Virus record (IMG/VR): IMGVR_UViG_3300020469_000059
Coordinates: 1 to 55,822 of that record
Direction: 5' to 3' (one strand)
Source of the DNA: a virus
Length of the DNA stretch: 55,822 nucleotides
The position numbers were made by a program, and so were the translations under genes. Below, in pieces: positions 36,154 to 44,719 of the stretch; within the stretch, counting starts at the first letter, position 1; every line of letters begins with the position of its first letter. Under the pieces are notes generated by a model, which worked only from the letters and a program-made list of their open reading frames with translations, did no database searches and was not told where the DNA came from.

Positions 36154-36329
36154 TAAGATTTAGCGTTGAAGATATTAAGGGCGAGCCAATTAATAACCTT
36201 ATAGGCTTTACCGACAAACGTATCGTCTTTCGGGGTAGGGGTTAAGGCAGCGATAGCGGATGCGGCTGCGATGACGGCGGTAACAACCCCGAAGAGCTGC
36301 TCTTTGTTTTCGATGATGTAGTTAATCAT
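36153..36329 (-). CDS. Holin-like small membrane protein (58 aa)
   Basis: I chose the ATG at 36329 (MINYIIENKEQLFGVV). One membrane span follows (about residues 10-28, FGVVTAVIAAASAIAALTPT), then a TPTPKDDTFVGKAYKVINWL segment I recognise from small phage membrane proteins placed in lysis cassettes. It is probably a holin or antiholin. Its start overlaps the end of the next holin candidate by 8 bp. Confidence 0.6.
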   Translation of the reverse strand: MINYIIENKEQLFGVVTAVIAAASAIAALTPTPKDDTFVGKAYKVINWLALNIFNAKS

Positions 36330-36507
36330 TTTTCTTACGGTTACGGAATTTCTCAACTGCCATTATAGCAGAGAGGACGGCGATGATCAAGCCGAGAAAC
36401 GCCGAGACCATCTGGATGATTACGTTGATATTTTCAGGCAGCGTAGACATAAAAACGAATATGGATGCTAGGATACCGGAGATTGGGTGTGTGATGTGTT
36501 GGAACAT
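36322..36507 (-). CDS. Holin candidate with two membrane spans (61 aa)
   Basis: Two hydrophobic segments are visible: about residues 10-22 (SGILASIFVFMST) and 30-51 (IIQMVSAFLGLIIAVLSAIM). A short basic tail follows (EKFRNRKKND), as in class II holins. It is the first gene of the lysis cassette after the trypsin-like protein, and its product would form membrane lesions that let the amidase and lysozyme reach the wall. Confidence 0.65.
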   Translation of the reverse strand: MFQHITHPISGILASIFVFMSTLPENINVIIQMVSAFLGLIIAVLSAIMAVEKFRNRKKND

Positions 36508-36538
36508 TAGGGTTCAATAAGTTAGGTGTGTTGATCGG

Positions 36539-37702
36539 TTAGATCTGCGGAAATGTTGAGAAATCTGCTTCGGTAACTGTATAGTTTGTCGATACCCCTG
36601 CCTGTGTGTCGGCGGTAGCGATCATGGTGTTGATGCCTGAAATATAGTTTGCCACGGCTGTTCCGCCTCCTGCCCCGCCGTATGTCCAGACGGTCATAAG
36701 AACAAGCTCCCCATCGACGATTATGAACGCAGGGTTACCGCTGTCGCCGCTAATTTTATTCTCATGGAAAATAAGCCTGTTGGGGTCGGTAGGGTTCCGC
36801 ATCCCCCCAAAAGAATTCCAATCAATGATGAGAGCTTTCTCCTCTTGGTCTAACCCAAGGCAGGCTGTCTTAACCTGTTCGTTGGCTAAGTAGGTAGTGT
36901 AATTACTAGGCATTACATAGCAGGGTTTTATTGTAGGGGGTAGGTCACTATCTAAAGTGTAAATGGTTAAGTCTGGATAGTAGGGTCTGTAGTCAGGGTG
37001 TCGGGCTTTTCCAGCCACCGTGCGGTCATGAACCGTCCCGTCTTTCGCCACAAACCTAACCACCGCACCTACAGAATACTCATAGTGCGCCGCTCCAATG
37101 ACATGTCTTGGAGTCACCAGTGTCCCCGCTCGTTTATTACTACCGCTACTGTTCCAAGGGGAGGCGCAGGTAATGTCTAGGTCTCCGCACCATAAATCAG
37201 GATTTCTGACATAGGTTGAATTCGCGTGATCCTGAGAAGTGAATATCTTTCCGTTGACCCCCATGCTCATAGACTCATCCAGCAAGTCGTCGATTTGCTG
37301 AGAGCAATGGGTAGATAAAGAGATTTGCGGCTCAGACTCAGGTAGTGGTTCTTCGTCTTCTGGTTTCAGAGACCGCCATTCCAATTCCGTTACAACGGAC
37401 AAAGCTCCTTGATCAATGTAAGGCTGGAGCGCAGTGAAATCGTCAGGTGTTACTCTCCACGTTGCAAGTTGCAGCATGAGTTGTCCACTTCCGTCGGTGG
37501 TAGTCATGAGTTCTTCGGCTGGTGGGAGTCCGTGTAGGGTCGAGGCTTTTGCTCCACCTATCGGGTAGCCTCTGGACTGGTCAACGTAGCCATACAGGGC
37601 CGGATAGACGTCCGGTGTGGCGAGGAAAAAGAACCATCCGCTATCCAACTGGTCCTGTTCCAACTCAGTGAGTGGTTCGTCGATGTGTTCTTCTTCAGGC
37701 AT
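36539..37702 (-). CDS. Trypsin-like serine protease, virion-associated (387 aa)
   Basis: The C-terminal half has the chymotrypsin-fold triad His206 (IGAAHYEY), Asp244 (YPDLTIY) and Ser321 (KISGDSGNPAF). The first ~180 residues form a separate acidic domain (TPDVYPALYGYVDQSRGYPI). Phage proteases of this kind may mature virion proteins or degrade host surface protein during infection. It is directly downstream of a lectin-like tail protein and upstream of the lysis genes, so a virion enzyme is plausible. Confidence 0.8.
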   Translation of the reverse strand: MPEEEHIDEPLTELEQDQLDSGWFFFLATPDVYPALYGYVDQSRGYPIGGAKASTLHGLPPAEELMTTTDGSGQLMLQLATWRVTPDDFTALQPYIDQGALSVVTELEWRSLKPEDEEPLPESEPQISLSTHCSQQIDDLLDESMSMGVNGKIFTSQDHANSTYVRNPDLWCGDLDITCASPWNSSGSNKRAGTLVTPRHVIGAAHYEYSVGAVVRFVAKDGTVHDRTVAGKARHPDYRPYYPDLTIYTLDSDLPPTIKPCYVMPSNYTTYLANEQVKTACLGLDQEEKALIIDWNSFGGMRNPTDPNRLIFHENKISGDSGNPAFIIVDGELVLMTVWTYGGAGGGTAVANYISGINTMIATADTQAGVSTNYTVTEADFSTFPQI

Positions 37703-37704
37703 GG

Positions 37705-39009
37705 TTAATAAATTGAGCTTTTGGCGTTCAAATAATCGCGGACCTTTGTTGCATTGCTGTCGGTTAGGGTGTGGTCGAACAGGTAGAGGGCTTCGAGGTC
37801 CATTGCGGGGACTCCAGTTCCTACAGGGTCTTGTCCAATATGGAAATCCTCCGAGGAAAGAGTGCTTAAACCAAATGAGGTTGATTGTTCGTTGCTGTTG
37901 TTGACGCGAGAAAATTGCTGGCCAGCGACAGCCTTTACTTCGTGCAGAATTACACCATTATCGGGATGCCATTTACCTGTGTGAATGCCGCGCCAGTTGT
38001 TCGAGTAATAATACGCTAGGTCGTTGTGGGTTTGTTTTCGCAGCGACCACAAGAATGCCTTATTGCTATTGTAGGCAAACGAATCATCGCTTGATTTCAT
38101 GACGAAAACGCGAGCCGACGAAGGACCGCCATTCCCATTCACCCTGAACGACGCGAAGAAATAACCCCCTTGAGTATTGGTTTCGTTAAACACGCCAACC
38201 AATGACGTATTCGCACCATCGAATCGGAGGAAATTCCTGCGAACAATGGTGGCAGGGTCTTGACCTGATTTGTTGATACTAACCGTCTGCCCTGTCGAGC
38301 AGGTGAAGGAAGACGCGCCATGTGTGGCGTTGCTAAAGTCAATATTAAGCTCTTCGGTTCCGGCAACAGAAAGGGTGGCTGTCTTAATATAGCCGTTCAT
38401 GCTCAGGATTGCCGTTGAAAATTGCCCGTTAAAACTGAGGTGTGTTAACGCAAAAGAGTTAGCTACGTTTTTAGTGGCTTTAATAGCCCCGTCTTGTTTC
38501 AAGGTAATAGTGCCTCCGCTGCGCTCTACTGTTATTGTTGAGTCCCCCGTAGATAAGGCTGAGTCTAAGAGAATGAAGTTGGCGCCCATATAGAAGTATC
38601 CATTAAAAATGGCAAAACGATGGGTAGTCGCCGCTCCCGACACTAAGTGAAAATTGGTAGAATTTAGAAGATGGACCTGAGTAGTGTAGACAAAATCTTC
38701 GCTTGTGCCAATCGAGGGAAATGTAACGCTTGCGGAGTTTCCGCTGACTGATGGCAAATACAAATGGCCTCCACCGACTGGAACGTGTGCGCGGGGTTGA
38801 TTGCTTGCTGTGGTCTGGGTCGCATTCGCTCCACCACTCACTCGGTTATCCAGAGTGGCGACGAGGTCGAGGTTTCCAGCAGCAGCGTCTCCAGCCGCCA
38901 GCATTGACCTGCTCGCCTCAAACGCCAGAATCGGGTTTAGGGATAAGGGGTCGAAGGGTGAGAACGGGCTACCCGTAGTTAGACCTAATCCGAGACTGAG
39001 CCGAGACAT
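37705..39009 (-). CDS. Tail protein with laminin-G/lectin-like domains (434 aa)
   Basis: A beta-rich protein with jelly-roll-type patterns. A first sandwich spans about residues 90-225 (SEDFVYTTQVHLLNSTNFHL, TITLKQDGAIKATKN). A second is at about 250-430 (LRFDGANTSLVGVF, then AMDLEALYLFDHTLTDSNAT). The YLFDHTLTDSNATKVRDYL ending is typical of LamG-like domains in phage tail and fibre proteins. The N-terminus resembles a virion attachment segment (PFSPFDPLSLNPILAFEA). A receptor-binding role is inferred. Confidence 0.65.
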   Translation of the reverse strand: MSRLSLGLGLTTGSPFSPFDPLSLNPILAFEASRSMLAAGDAAAGNLDLVATLDNRVSGGANATQTTASNQPRAHVPVGGGHLYLPSVSGNSASVTFPSIGTSEDFVYTTQVHLLNSTNFHLVSGAATTHRFAIFNGYFYMGANFILLDSALSTGDSTITVERSGGTITLKQDGAIKATKNVANSFALTHLSFNGQFSTAILSMNGYIKTATLSVAGTEELNIDFSNATHGASSFTCSTGQTVSINKSGQDPATIVRRNFLRFDGANTSLVGVFNETNTQGGYFFASFRVNGNGGPSSARVFVMKSSDDSFAYNSNKAFLWSLRKQTHNDLAYYYSNNWRGIHTGKWHPDNGVILHEVKAVAGQQFSRVNNSNEQSTSFGLSTLSSEDFHIGQDPVGTGVPAMDLEALYLFDHTLTDSNATKVRDYLNAKSSIY

Positions 39010-39015
39010 ACCACG

Positions 39016-39261
39016 TTAAACTTGATTGTATGCGAGAACCTTGCCAGAGTCCAAGGTGAAGGCGGTGATCTGACCGTAGATAACCGTTCCAGCAGGAATG
39101 GCTATTCCGGTCAGAGTTCCAGTCAGTTCGGGCCAAGTAATTGCGCTGAAGTTAGCTTCTGCTAGAACTTGAATGGCGCAGAAATCGCCTGAAGCACTGC
39201 CACTTGTTACGCACACAGCTCCGCTCTGGCCGAAGGATTGTTTGTCGATCTTGTTAGTCAT
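39016..39261 (-). CDS. Small conserved virion protein (81 aa)
   Basis: The C-terminal pattern LTGTLTGIAIPAGTVIYGQI then TAFTLDSGKVLAYN is one I recognise from many small phage structural proteins, often near head or tail-fibre genes. The rest is Ser/Ala-rich. It is expected to be a beta-sheet protein in the virion, not an enzyme. It starts four bases after the 323-aa gene ends and is co-directional with the tail operon. Confidence 0.6.
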   Translation of the reverse strand: MTNKIDKQSFGQSGAVCVTSGSASGDFCAIQVLAEANFSAITWPELTGTLTGIAIPAGTVIYGQITAFTLDSGKVLAYNQV

Positions 39262-39264
39262 AAG

Positions 39265-40236
39265 TTAGATAATGTTTGGGGTGTTGAAATTGTTTCCGGC
39301 TGGTTTGAGGGTGACTTTAGGCTTCGCGGCTCCTCTGGTGGCGTCCAGTTCTTCATCGAGAAGCTGGCGGCAGATCGTCCAGTGATACTGGGCGCGTTCC
39401 AAATCGGCGTTGTCCTCCGCCAGCATACCCAAAAGTCCGTGCTTGATGACGTTCAGGTTGCCTAGATACATGATGTCGTCCTGCGTCAGGACTGGCTCCC
39501 ATGCTCGTTTGAGCAGTAGTTTGACGTTCTTGACAGACGAATCGCTGTTGTGGAACCGGAATCGGCGGTAGCGAGCCACGCCGTCACCTTTGATTTCAGC
39601 GAGGATTATTTTTTCGGTGGCGTCGGCATAGTTCTCAGCGATGATACGGATTTTCTCTGGAACCCCGTAATACGAGATGTTTTTAACTTTGAGAGAGCCG
39701 TCATCAAACTCAAAGCTACTAATAGCGGGAGACCCAAATGAAGCAGTAACAGAAGAGTGAGTATCTACGTTATTCTGGTATTCATAGTCTACGTTTATGT
39801 CTCCTATAATATCAATAGTGACCTCTCCTTCAATGGGTAACCCTGTATTAGTCGGTATGGGGACTGCTTTTAGACGGTAATTTTTAGAGCTTGAATAAGG
39901 TATTTCCTCTTTGGTGGGGTGAAACCCGTCGTCCACGATGCCAAAAATGGGGGCGGGGCCGTCGCTGGCGTAGCCAGAGATCCGGTAATCGTGCCACTGA
40001 GACTGCGCTTCTACCGGAGAGTTCTGCAACATTGCCCCTAAAAGGCTGTCAGAATGCTCTGGCAGCGTGAAATAGTCGTTCGTGGTCTCAATAGACCAGT
40101 CATACAGAAGATCCCGCCACATCCCCATCGCATATAGGCGGGGCATGACCATGTTCAATTTCGCCACGATATCCTCATCGGGGCGGACATAGTCGGAAAG
40201 GGCTTTGGTTACGGCCTTGACAGTCAACGCTGGCAT
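39265..40236 (-). CDS. Putative head-tail connector or tail protein (323 aa)
   Basis: A helical N-terminus (AVTKALSDYVRPDEDIVAKL, then MPRLYAMGMWRDLLYDWSIE) resembles the tubular tail or adaptor proteins of podoviruses, followed by a beta-rich middle (PIEGEVTIDIIGDINVDYEY). A helical C-terminus (LGNLNVIKHGLLGMLAEDNA) ends with a Pro-rich tail. This architecture occurs in phages without tape measures. No enzyme motif. The assignment rests on these segments and its position in the tail block. Confidence 0.5.
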   Translation of the reverse strand: MPALTVKAVTKALSDYVRPDEDIVAKLNMVMPRLYAMGMWRDLLYDWSIETTNDYFTLPEHSDSLLGAMLQNSPVEAQSQWHDYRISGYASDGPAPIFGIVDDGFHPTKEEIPYSSSKNYRLKAVPIPTNTGLPIEGEVTIDIIGDINVDYEYQNNVDTHSSVTASFGSPAISSFEFDDGSLKVKNISYYGVPEKIRIIAENYADATEKIILAEIKGDGVARYRRFRFHNSDSSVKNVKLLLKRAWEPVLTQDDIMYLGNLNVIKHGLLGMLAEDNADLERAQYHWTICRQLLDEELDATRGAAKPKVTLKPAGNNFNTPNII

Positions 40237-40271
40237 AGGCCGAATATAGTCGGGTTAGGCGGTCAAGTCAA

Positions 40272-41012
40272 TCACTGAGAAATAGGGGGTAATCCTAAGC
40301 CACGGCGTAGACAGGCTCCTAGACGGGTGTCACTAGCGAGAAGATCGTCCGGCCCGTCGAAGCGGTCAATGAGTCCTGCCAGCGCATGACGCGATGGTAT
40401 AACACCCCAAGAGTTGTAGCTGGCCACTTCTTCGTCAGTTCCGCCCTGCTCCCACAAACCAATCTCCCCGCAATTTATCGGGGCGACCAAGTGCTTAGGT
40501 AGCTCGATCCACTGCCCCCAACCATTGTTTTCGAGGGACTTCCTTACCGCATCAGTAGCCGCCTCCAGCCACCCGATTGCACCATCCTTTCGCACAAGAA
40601 CCTCCAGTGCGAAGTCCGCTGAGTCACGGATAACCTTAGAACCAGCTCTCCCAGCAAAGAAGTTATCCATCCAGTCCCCACTCCACTCTTTGTACCCGAC
40701 GAAATCGAATCCGCGAGCCATCTCGGTAAGCCAAGAAAGATCGGACCAACAAATATAATCCATGTCCACCCAAGCCCCTCCCACAGTAGCGATGAATTTC
40801 TTACGTATCCAATCCACTCGGTGTGTGCAGTAAGCTCTTTCGAGGACTTTCGGGAGTGGTCCTAATGAATCTTCCACATCCTGCCTCCCTATCAGGACGG
40901 CATCGGGGTTGTGATATTTGACAGTCTTCCAGCATAGGTCATAGAACCAATGCCGATTTTCGCCCTCCCAGTAACAGTAGAGCTTATAACTCTCGTCCCT
41001 TTCTGGTTTCAA
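40272..41012 (-). CDS. Glycosyltransferase, GT32-like (246 aa)
   Basis: The DXD motif of the GT32/capsule-type glycosyltransferases is present: HRVDWIRKKFIATVGGAWVD then MDYICWSDL (Asp-Met-Asp). The N-terminal fold (KLYCYWEGENRHWFYDLC) is the usual nucleotide-binding half. The start overlaps the previous glycosyltransferase by four bases, so the two are probably translationally coupled. A role in modifying virion proteins or host glycans is inferred from its position between tail genes. Confidence 0.75.
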   Translation of the reverse strand: MKPERDESYKLYCYWEGENRHWFYDLCWKTVKYHNPDAVLIGRQDVEDSLGPLPKVLERAYCTHRVDWIRKKFIATVGGAWVDMDYICWSDLSWLTEMARGFDFVGYKEWSGDWMDNFFAGRAGSKVIRDSADFALEVLVRKDGAIGWLEAATDAVRKSLENNGWGQWIELPKHLVAPINCGEIGLWEQGGTDEEVASYNSWGVIPSRHALAGLIDRFDGPDDLLASDTRLGACLRRGLGLPPISQ

Positions 41013-41728
41013 TTATGCCCTCCCCCTAAGATATTAGCATATTCTATCAGTCTATCTTTGTTATTGCGCCACCCTACAAAGTGTAAGATATGATTGTTGG
41101 CGGCGGTCTCCAAAATAGTGCTTTTTTTCAAAGACTCCCCCGTTGTCTCCGGCCATTGGCATTCGTCTATGTTACGCTGGTTATATTCCTCACCGACCCA
41201 AGTAATCTCGATTCCCGCTTCCGCTGTTCGCATATTCAAAAAATCTTGTTCCCAACACCACTCGTCGGGATAGGGCGGGTCGAGGTTAAGGGAGCGGATA
41301 GCCTCTAGACGGAATAGTAATATACCAGCGTTGAGGTAAGGGTCTTCTACGCCGCAAGCTTTCTCTGCGCTTTCGGGGAAGAATTTAGCGACCCATTCCC
41401 TATACCTATCGTCTTTCGTCGGCCATGCTTGATCTCGCGAGCATATTAGATCTCCTTCTATATCAAATAGATTAGGGCAGCTTGGCAAAACCAGAACATC
41501 GCAGTCTAACACCAGCACTTCCTTATAATAGTCCTGCTCTCGAAACCTCTTCATGAAGTCAACCCATGCCCATACGGGGAGGTTGTTATACGGCTTACCC
41601 GACTCTTCAGGGAACCACTTTACTTCGTGAAAGTCTGCCCCCACTTTACTCGCATACTCTCGCATTGATTCTACAGATGGCCCCACCCAAGGCATATCCC
41701 CAATAGCAAATGTAACAATAAGTCTCAT
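41009..41728 (-). CDS. Glycosyltransferase, GT-A fold (239 aa)
   Basis: A GT-A Rossmann-like N-terminus (MRLIVTFAIGDMPWVGPSVE) is followed by YYKEVLVLDCDVLVLPSCPN with a DCD metal-binding motif, as in GT8-type enzymes. A later acceptor-side region (EWCWEQDFLNMRTAEAGIEI) fits. No membrane span. It is the middle of three consecutive glycosyltransferase genes. The AT content of this gene is higher than in flanking structural genes, suggesting separate acquisition. Confidence 0.7.
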   Translation of the reverse strand: MRLIVTFAIGDMPWVGPSVESMREYASKVGADFHEVKWFPEESGKPYNNLPVWAWVDFMKRFREQDYYKEVLVLDCDVLVLPSCPNLFDIEGDLICSRDQAWPTKDDRYREWVAKFFPESAEKACGVEDPYLNAGILLFRLEAIRSLNLDPPYPDEWCWEQDFLNMRTAEAGIEITWVGEEYNQRNIDECQWPETTGESLKKSTILETAANNHILHFVGWRNNKDRLIEYANILGGGHN

Positions 41729-41780
41729 CGTCTAAATATTTTTATAAAACCGATTACCGTTTGTCCACTCTTTATCCAAA

Positions 41781-42452
41781 CTACCAAAATTTAGTCTCAT
41801 TTATCTTACCGTTAATATTCGACGAACCTGCTCGCTGGCCCACGATCCAGTCTTTCGGGCAGTAAACGGGCCAGTCCTTGCGGCGGTGCGCTAGCTCGAG
41901 CTGGTGGTCAATATGCTTGTTCGTGTCTCGGTAGTCCGTCGCGTAGGAGATGTGGCGGTATAGTTCCTGAAACGTGGACTGGTTTACAGCGTAGGCGTGG
42001 GTTCGGTTGACGGAGCCTCCAATTACTACATTAGGGGATCTTGTCTGTGCTTTGTCTCTCCGGTGCTGTCCACCTAAGTAAATCTGGCCCCAGTCATCCG
42101 GCACGTCCTCCATGAACTCATTAAGCTTCTCTAGCGAGTCTTCCTTGAAGATCACGTCGTCCTCCAATACCAATACGTTATTTAAGGTCAACGTATGCCG
42201 CCCGTCTCTAGTGTGTAGAACGTCTTCAAGGATTCTCTGGTGTGAACGTAGGCAACCCCACGCTCCGTTGCCGGAACCCCAGTCGGCGGGATGAGTTGTC
42301 CAGTCGCCGATAATAGCTGGATAATAGTGGACCCAGTCATTATTAGCCATTCCGGTTTCTTCCAAATGCCTCTTGGTCTCTTCAAGACGATCCGGTCTGT
42401 GGGCGCAGTTGATCACGTAAACGCGGTCAAACCAGTCGGTTAGGTTTTTCAT
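41781..42452 (-). CDS. Glycosyltransferase family 25-like protein (223 aa)
   Basis: GT25 signatures: N-terminal VYVINCAHRPDRLEETKRHL, GAWGCLRSHQRILEDVL (the conserved G-C-..-SH segment) and LVLEDDVIF with the EDD metal-binding motif. Known GT25 members add sugars to lipooligosaccharide or to protein (collagen galactosyltransferases). The gene begins 22 bp downstream of the serine-aspartate repeat protein gene, suggesting that protein as a substrate, but this is inference. Confidence 0.8.
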   Translation of the reverse strand: MKNLTDWFDRVYVINCAHRPDRLEETKRHLEETGMANNDWVHYYPAIIGDWTTHPADWGSGNGAWGCLRSHQRILEDVLHTRDGRHTLTLNNVLVLEDDVIFKEDSLEKLNEFMEDVPDDWGQIYLGGQHRRDKAQTRSPNVVIGGSVNRTHAYAVNQSTFQELYRHISYATDYRDTNKHIDHQLELAHRRKDWPVYCPKDWIVGQRAGSSNINGKINETKFW

Positions 42453-42473
42453 GATTATTGAAAAGTTAAGTTA

Positions 42474-43664
42474 TCAGTGGCTGCAAGGATTGCTAAGGTC
42501 CACGATGACGCGGTATTGATTGGCATATGTATCTGCCGGATCACCCTCATATAATCCGTCTGGGCCAGCTTCTTCAGAAGCATTATCGTTTTCAATCCAT
42601 CTAGAAAACGTAGAACCGGAAAGGGTGTTGTATTCCCAATACTCTCCGTAACCAATAGTATGACTAACGCCACTAGAGTCTGTGTGAGCGTAAAGACCTA
42701 TTACTTCATCCCAATCTAAATAGAAAGGCCCAGCCACAACTTCCCCAAATCCAGAACTCCCACTGAACTCTGCATCATAGTAAGTTACTGTCGCTGTATC
42801 AGAACAGGAGTCTGAACCTGAACCTGAACCTGAACCTGAATCTGAATCTGAGTCCGATTCCGATACCGAACCTGACACTGAGCCTGAACCTGAGTCTGAT
42901 ACTGAGCCTGAGTCTGAGTCACTGCTGCAAGAGTCGCATCTCACTAGCTCCAGCGTTGAAGACGAATTTAAAAGGGTGTATACCCCGAAATTAGGGCAGT
43001 CCCCATCATTATCATCATCTAGCCCCCCATCCTCACCGAAGGATCCTTGGTTATAGCGTGTCGCTGTGTTTCCCACTAACACAGTCCATACCCCATCAGT
43101 CCACTTCCGAAGAGTGAAGCCATCCCCGCCATTCCCGTCCGTGAAAAACCGTACGTTTGGCGAAAAAGGGTCATTGAAATCAGTCCATACCTCGGTTAGC
43201 TCAATACATCTTATACTCCCATCTACGAGGATCTTAACCATGTAGCACGGACATGATACTGAGCCTGAGTCTGAGCCTGAACCTGAGTCTGAATCTGAAC
43301 CTGAACTTGAGTCTGATTCTGATACCGATGAGCCACTCTTAGAGGAACCGCTGCCGCTGTCGCTGTCGCTGCAAGACGAATCGCTAGTGGTTATGTTGAC
43401 GGGGTGTCGCCTCAACGTGATGTTGAGTAGAGCAGTGTAAGTGCCTGTCGGATCACCTGAGTCTGTTGGTCCCAACCATTTTTGTGGGTTTTCACCTTCA
43501 CTTTGCTGGTTCCTCTGGAAGACCCACCTGCCGAGGAAGTTTGAGTATACAAGGGTGCTTGTCCCATCCGTGTAACCGCCTGCGGCGTCGAGAGTAAGAT
43601 CGTAGTCGAATTCGACATCAAAATCGTCGGTGAAAGAGACGTGCGCTTTACAAGGTAGCGGCAT
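42474..43664 (-). CDS. Serine-aspartate repeat virion protein (396 aa)
   Basis: Three compact domains (about residues 1-92, 138-243 and 290-396) are separated by two Ser-Asp/Gly-rich linkers at about 94-137 and 244-289. The linkers are encoded by 6-bp repeats (GAACCT/GAGTCT types around 42809-42920 and 43258-43330). The domains are beta-rich with scattered Cys (SCPCYMVKI, RCDSCSS). SD linkers are classic spacers in surface proteins and known targets of glycosylation in staphylococci. It lies between tail genes and three glycosyltransferases. Function as a fibre or spike arm is inferred. Confidence 0.65.
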   Translation of the reverse strand: MPLPCKAHVSFTDDFDVEFDYDLTLDAAGGYTDGTSTLVYSNFLGRWVFQRNQQSEGENPQKWLGPTDSGDPTGTYTALLNITLRRHPVNITTSDSSCSDSDSGSGSSKSGSSVSESDSSSGSDSDSGSGSDSGSVSCPCYMVKILVDGSIRCIELTEVWTDFNDPFSPNVRFFTDGNGGDGFTLRKWTDGVWTVLVGNTATRYNQGSFGEDGGLDDDNDGDCPNFGVYTLLNSSSTLELVRCDSCSSDSDSGSVSDSGSGSVSGSVSESDSDSDSGSGSGSGSDSCSDTATVTYYDAEFSGSSGFGEVVAGPFYLDWDEVIGLYAHTDSSGVSHTIGYGEYWEYNTLSGSTFSRWIENDNASEEAGPDGLYEGDPADTYANQYRVIVDLSNPCSH

Positions 43665-44719
43665 TACTCTCTAGGATAGGCTGAGTTAATAAACTTCTCG
43701 TTAGCGATGAATTGCTCTCTGCTACGCTCAGGCATATCAAGGTGCTTGAATCCTTTACGGACTCCAGTCAGCTTCAAAGTAACCTTATTCGGCCTCAAAA
43801 AAGATAAAGGCCACGCTGAGAGAACCACGTTGTTCTTCTCGACCACCGCGCCGACTGATCCGGCCCTGTCGCCAGCGACGCCAGTGATGACCATCGAGTC
43901 TGGCTCGCATACCGCCAAAAATCGATCATCGATTCGGGTTACGGTTTTGGGGCCGACCACCGGAACATCGCGCATCACGAACTCAAAGAGAACCTCGTTG
44001 GACTCCATCGTGAATAACGCACCGTATCCTTTGTCGTGCCAGCCCATCGGCACAATGGCCGTTGATTTATCGGAACCGGAGGGGTCGTCTCCTCCTCCTC
44101 CGCTGGTGGAACCGCTAGAGTCATCACCACTGCCTATACCTCCTATAGGCTCTGCAAAAGCGGTTATCCAATAAACGTCGGTGGATATGTTTTGGTCTAG
44201 TGACGAGATGTCATAACCGCCGTCTCCTTCCGCGACGTTCCCGATTTTAACCCAGAACTTACCGCCGTCTTCATTAGGCAAGCTTTGTTGCTCCGGCTCA
44301 TCTGGACCCTTTAATTCACATAAAGTAACAGAACCTGACGTGTCGGTTTCCCAGTAAAGGTAAACATCGCCGCGCCAGTCTAGGTCATAGAATTTATAAC
44401 GGTTCTCATTACTACTTAGGTTACTGGGGACAATTACTTGCGGGTTACTTAATCCTGTTTGAGATACCAAACCATCTGGCCCAATTACCATCTTGTTAAT
44501 CTGGTGAACCAGAACGCCGAAGTAGATGTGTATTTTACCTTTGGGAGCGGGGCGCAGGGCAAAGGGATACGGTTTGTAGTCTGGGGGTTCCCTAGAAGTC
44601 TCCACCATAGAAGACTCGCCACCTGTATCGAACGCAACGTCGTAGTTTCGGTTATCTTCTGGCGCACTGGTTAGTGGCACAGGTAATTCGATATCGTTCC
44701 TGACGAATGGTTTTTTCAT
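43664..44719 (-). CDS. Putative tail protein (351 aa)
   Basis: A beta-rich protein. The N-terminal half contains KGKIHIYFGVLVHQINKMVI and a sandwich with LYWETDTSGSVTLCELKGP. A Ser/Gly/Asp linker near residue 205 (SGDDSSGSTSGGGGDD) connects to a C-terminal domain (ALFTMESNEVLFEFVMRDVP). It ends one base into the SD-repeat gene's ATG, so translation is coupled. No catalytic motif. Likely part of the tail or adsorption apparatus. Confidence 0.5.
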   Translation of the reverse strand: MKKPFVRNDIELPVPLTSAPEDNRNYDVAFDTGGESSMVETSREPPDYKPYPFALRPAPKGKIHIYFGVLVHQINKMVIGPDGLVSQTGLSNPQVIVPSNLSSNENRYKFYDLDWRGDVYLYWETDTSGSVTLCELKGPDEPEQQSLPNEDGGKFWVKIGNVAEGDGGYDISSLDQNISTDVYWITAFAEPIGGIGSGDDSSGSTSGGGGDDPSGSDKSTAIVPMGWHDKGYGALFTMESNEVLFEFVMRDVPVVGPKTVTRIDDRFLAVCEPDSMVITGVAGDRAGSVGAVVEKNNVVLSAWPLSFLRPNKVTLKLTGVRKGFKHLDMPERSREQFIANEKFINSAYPRE

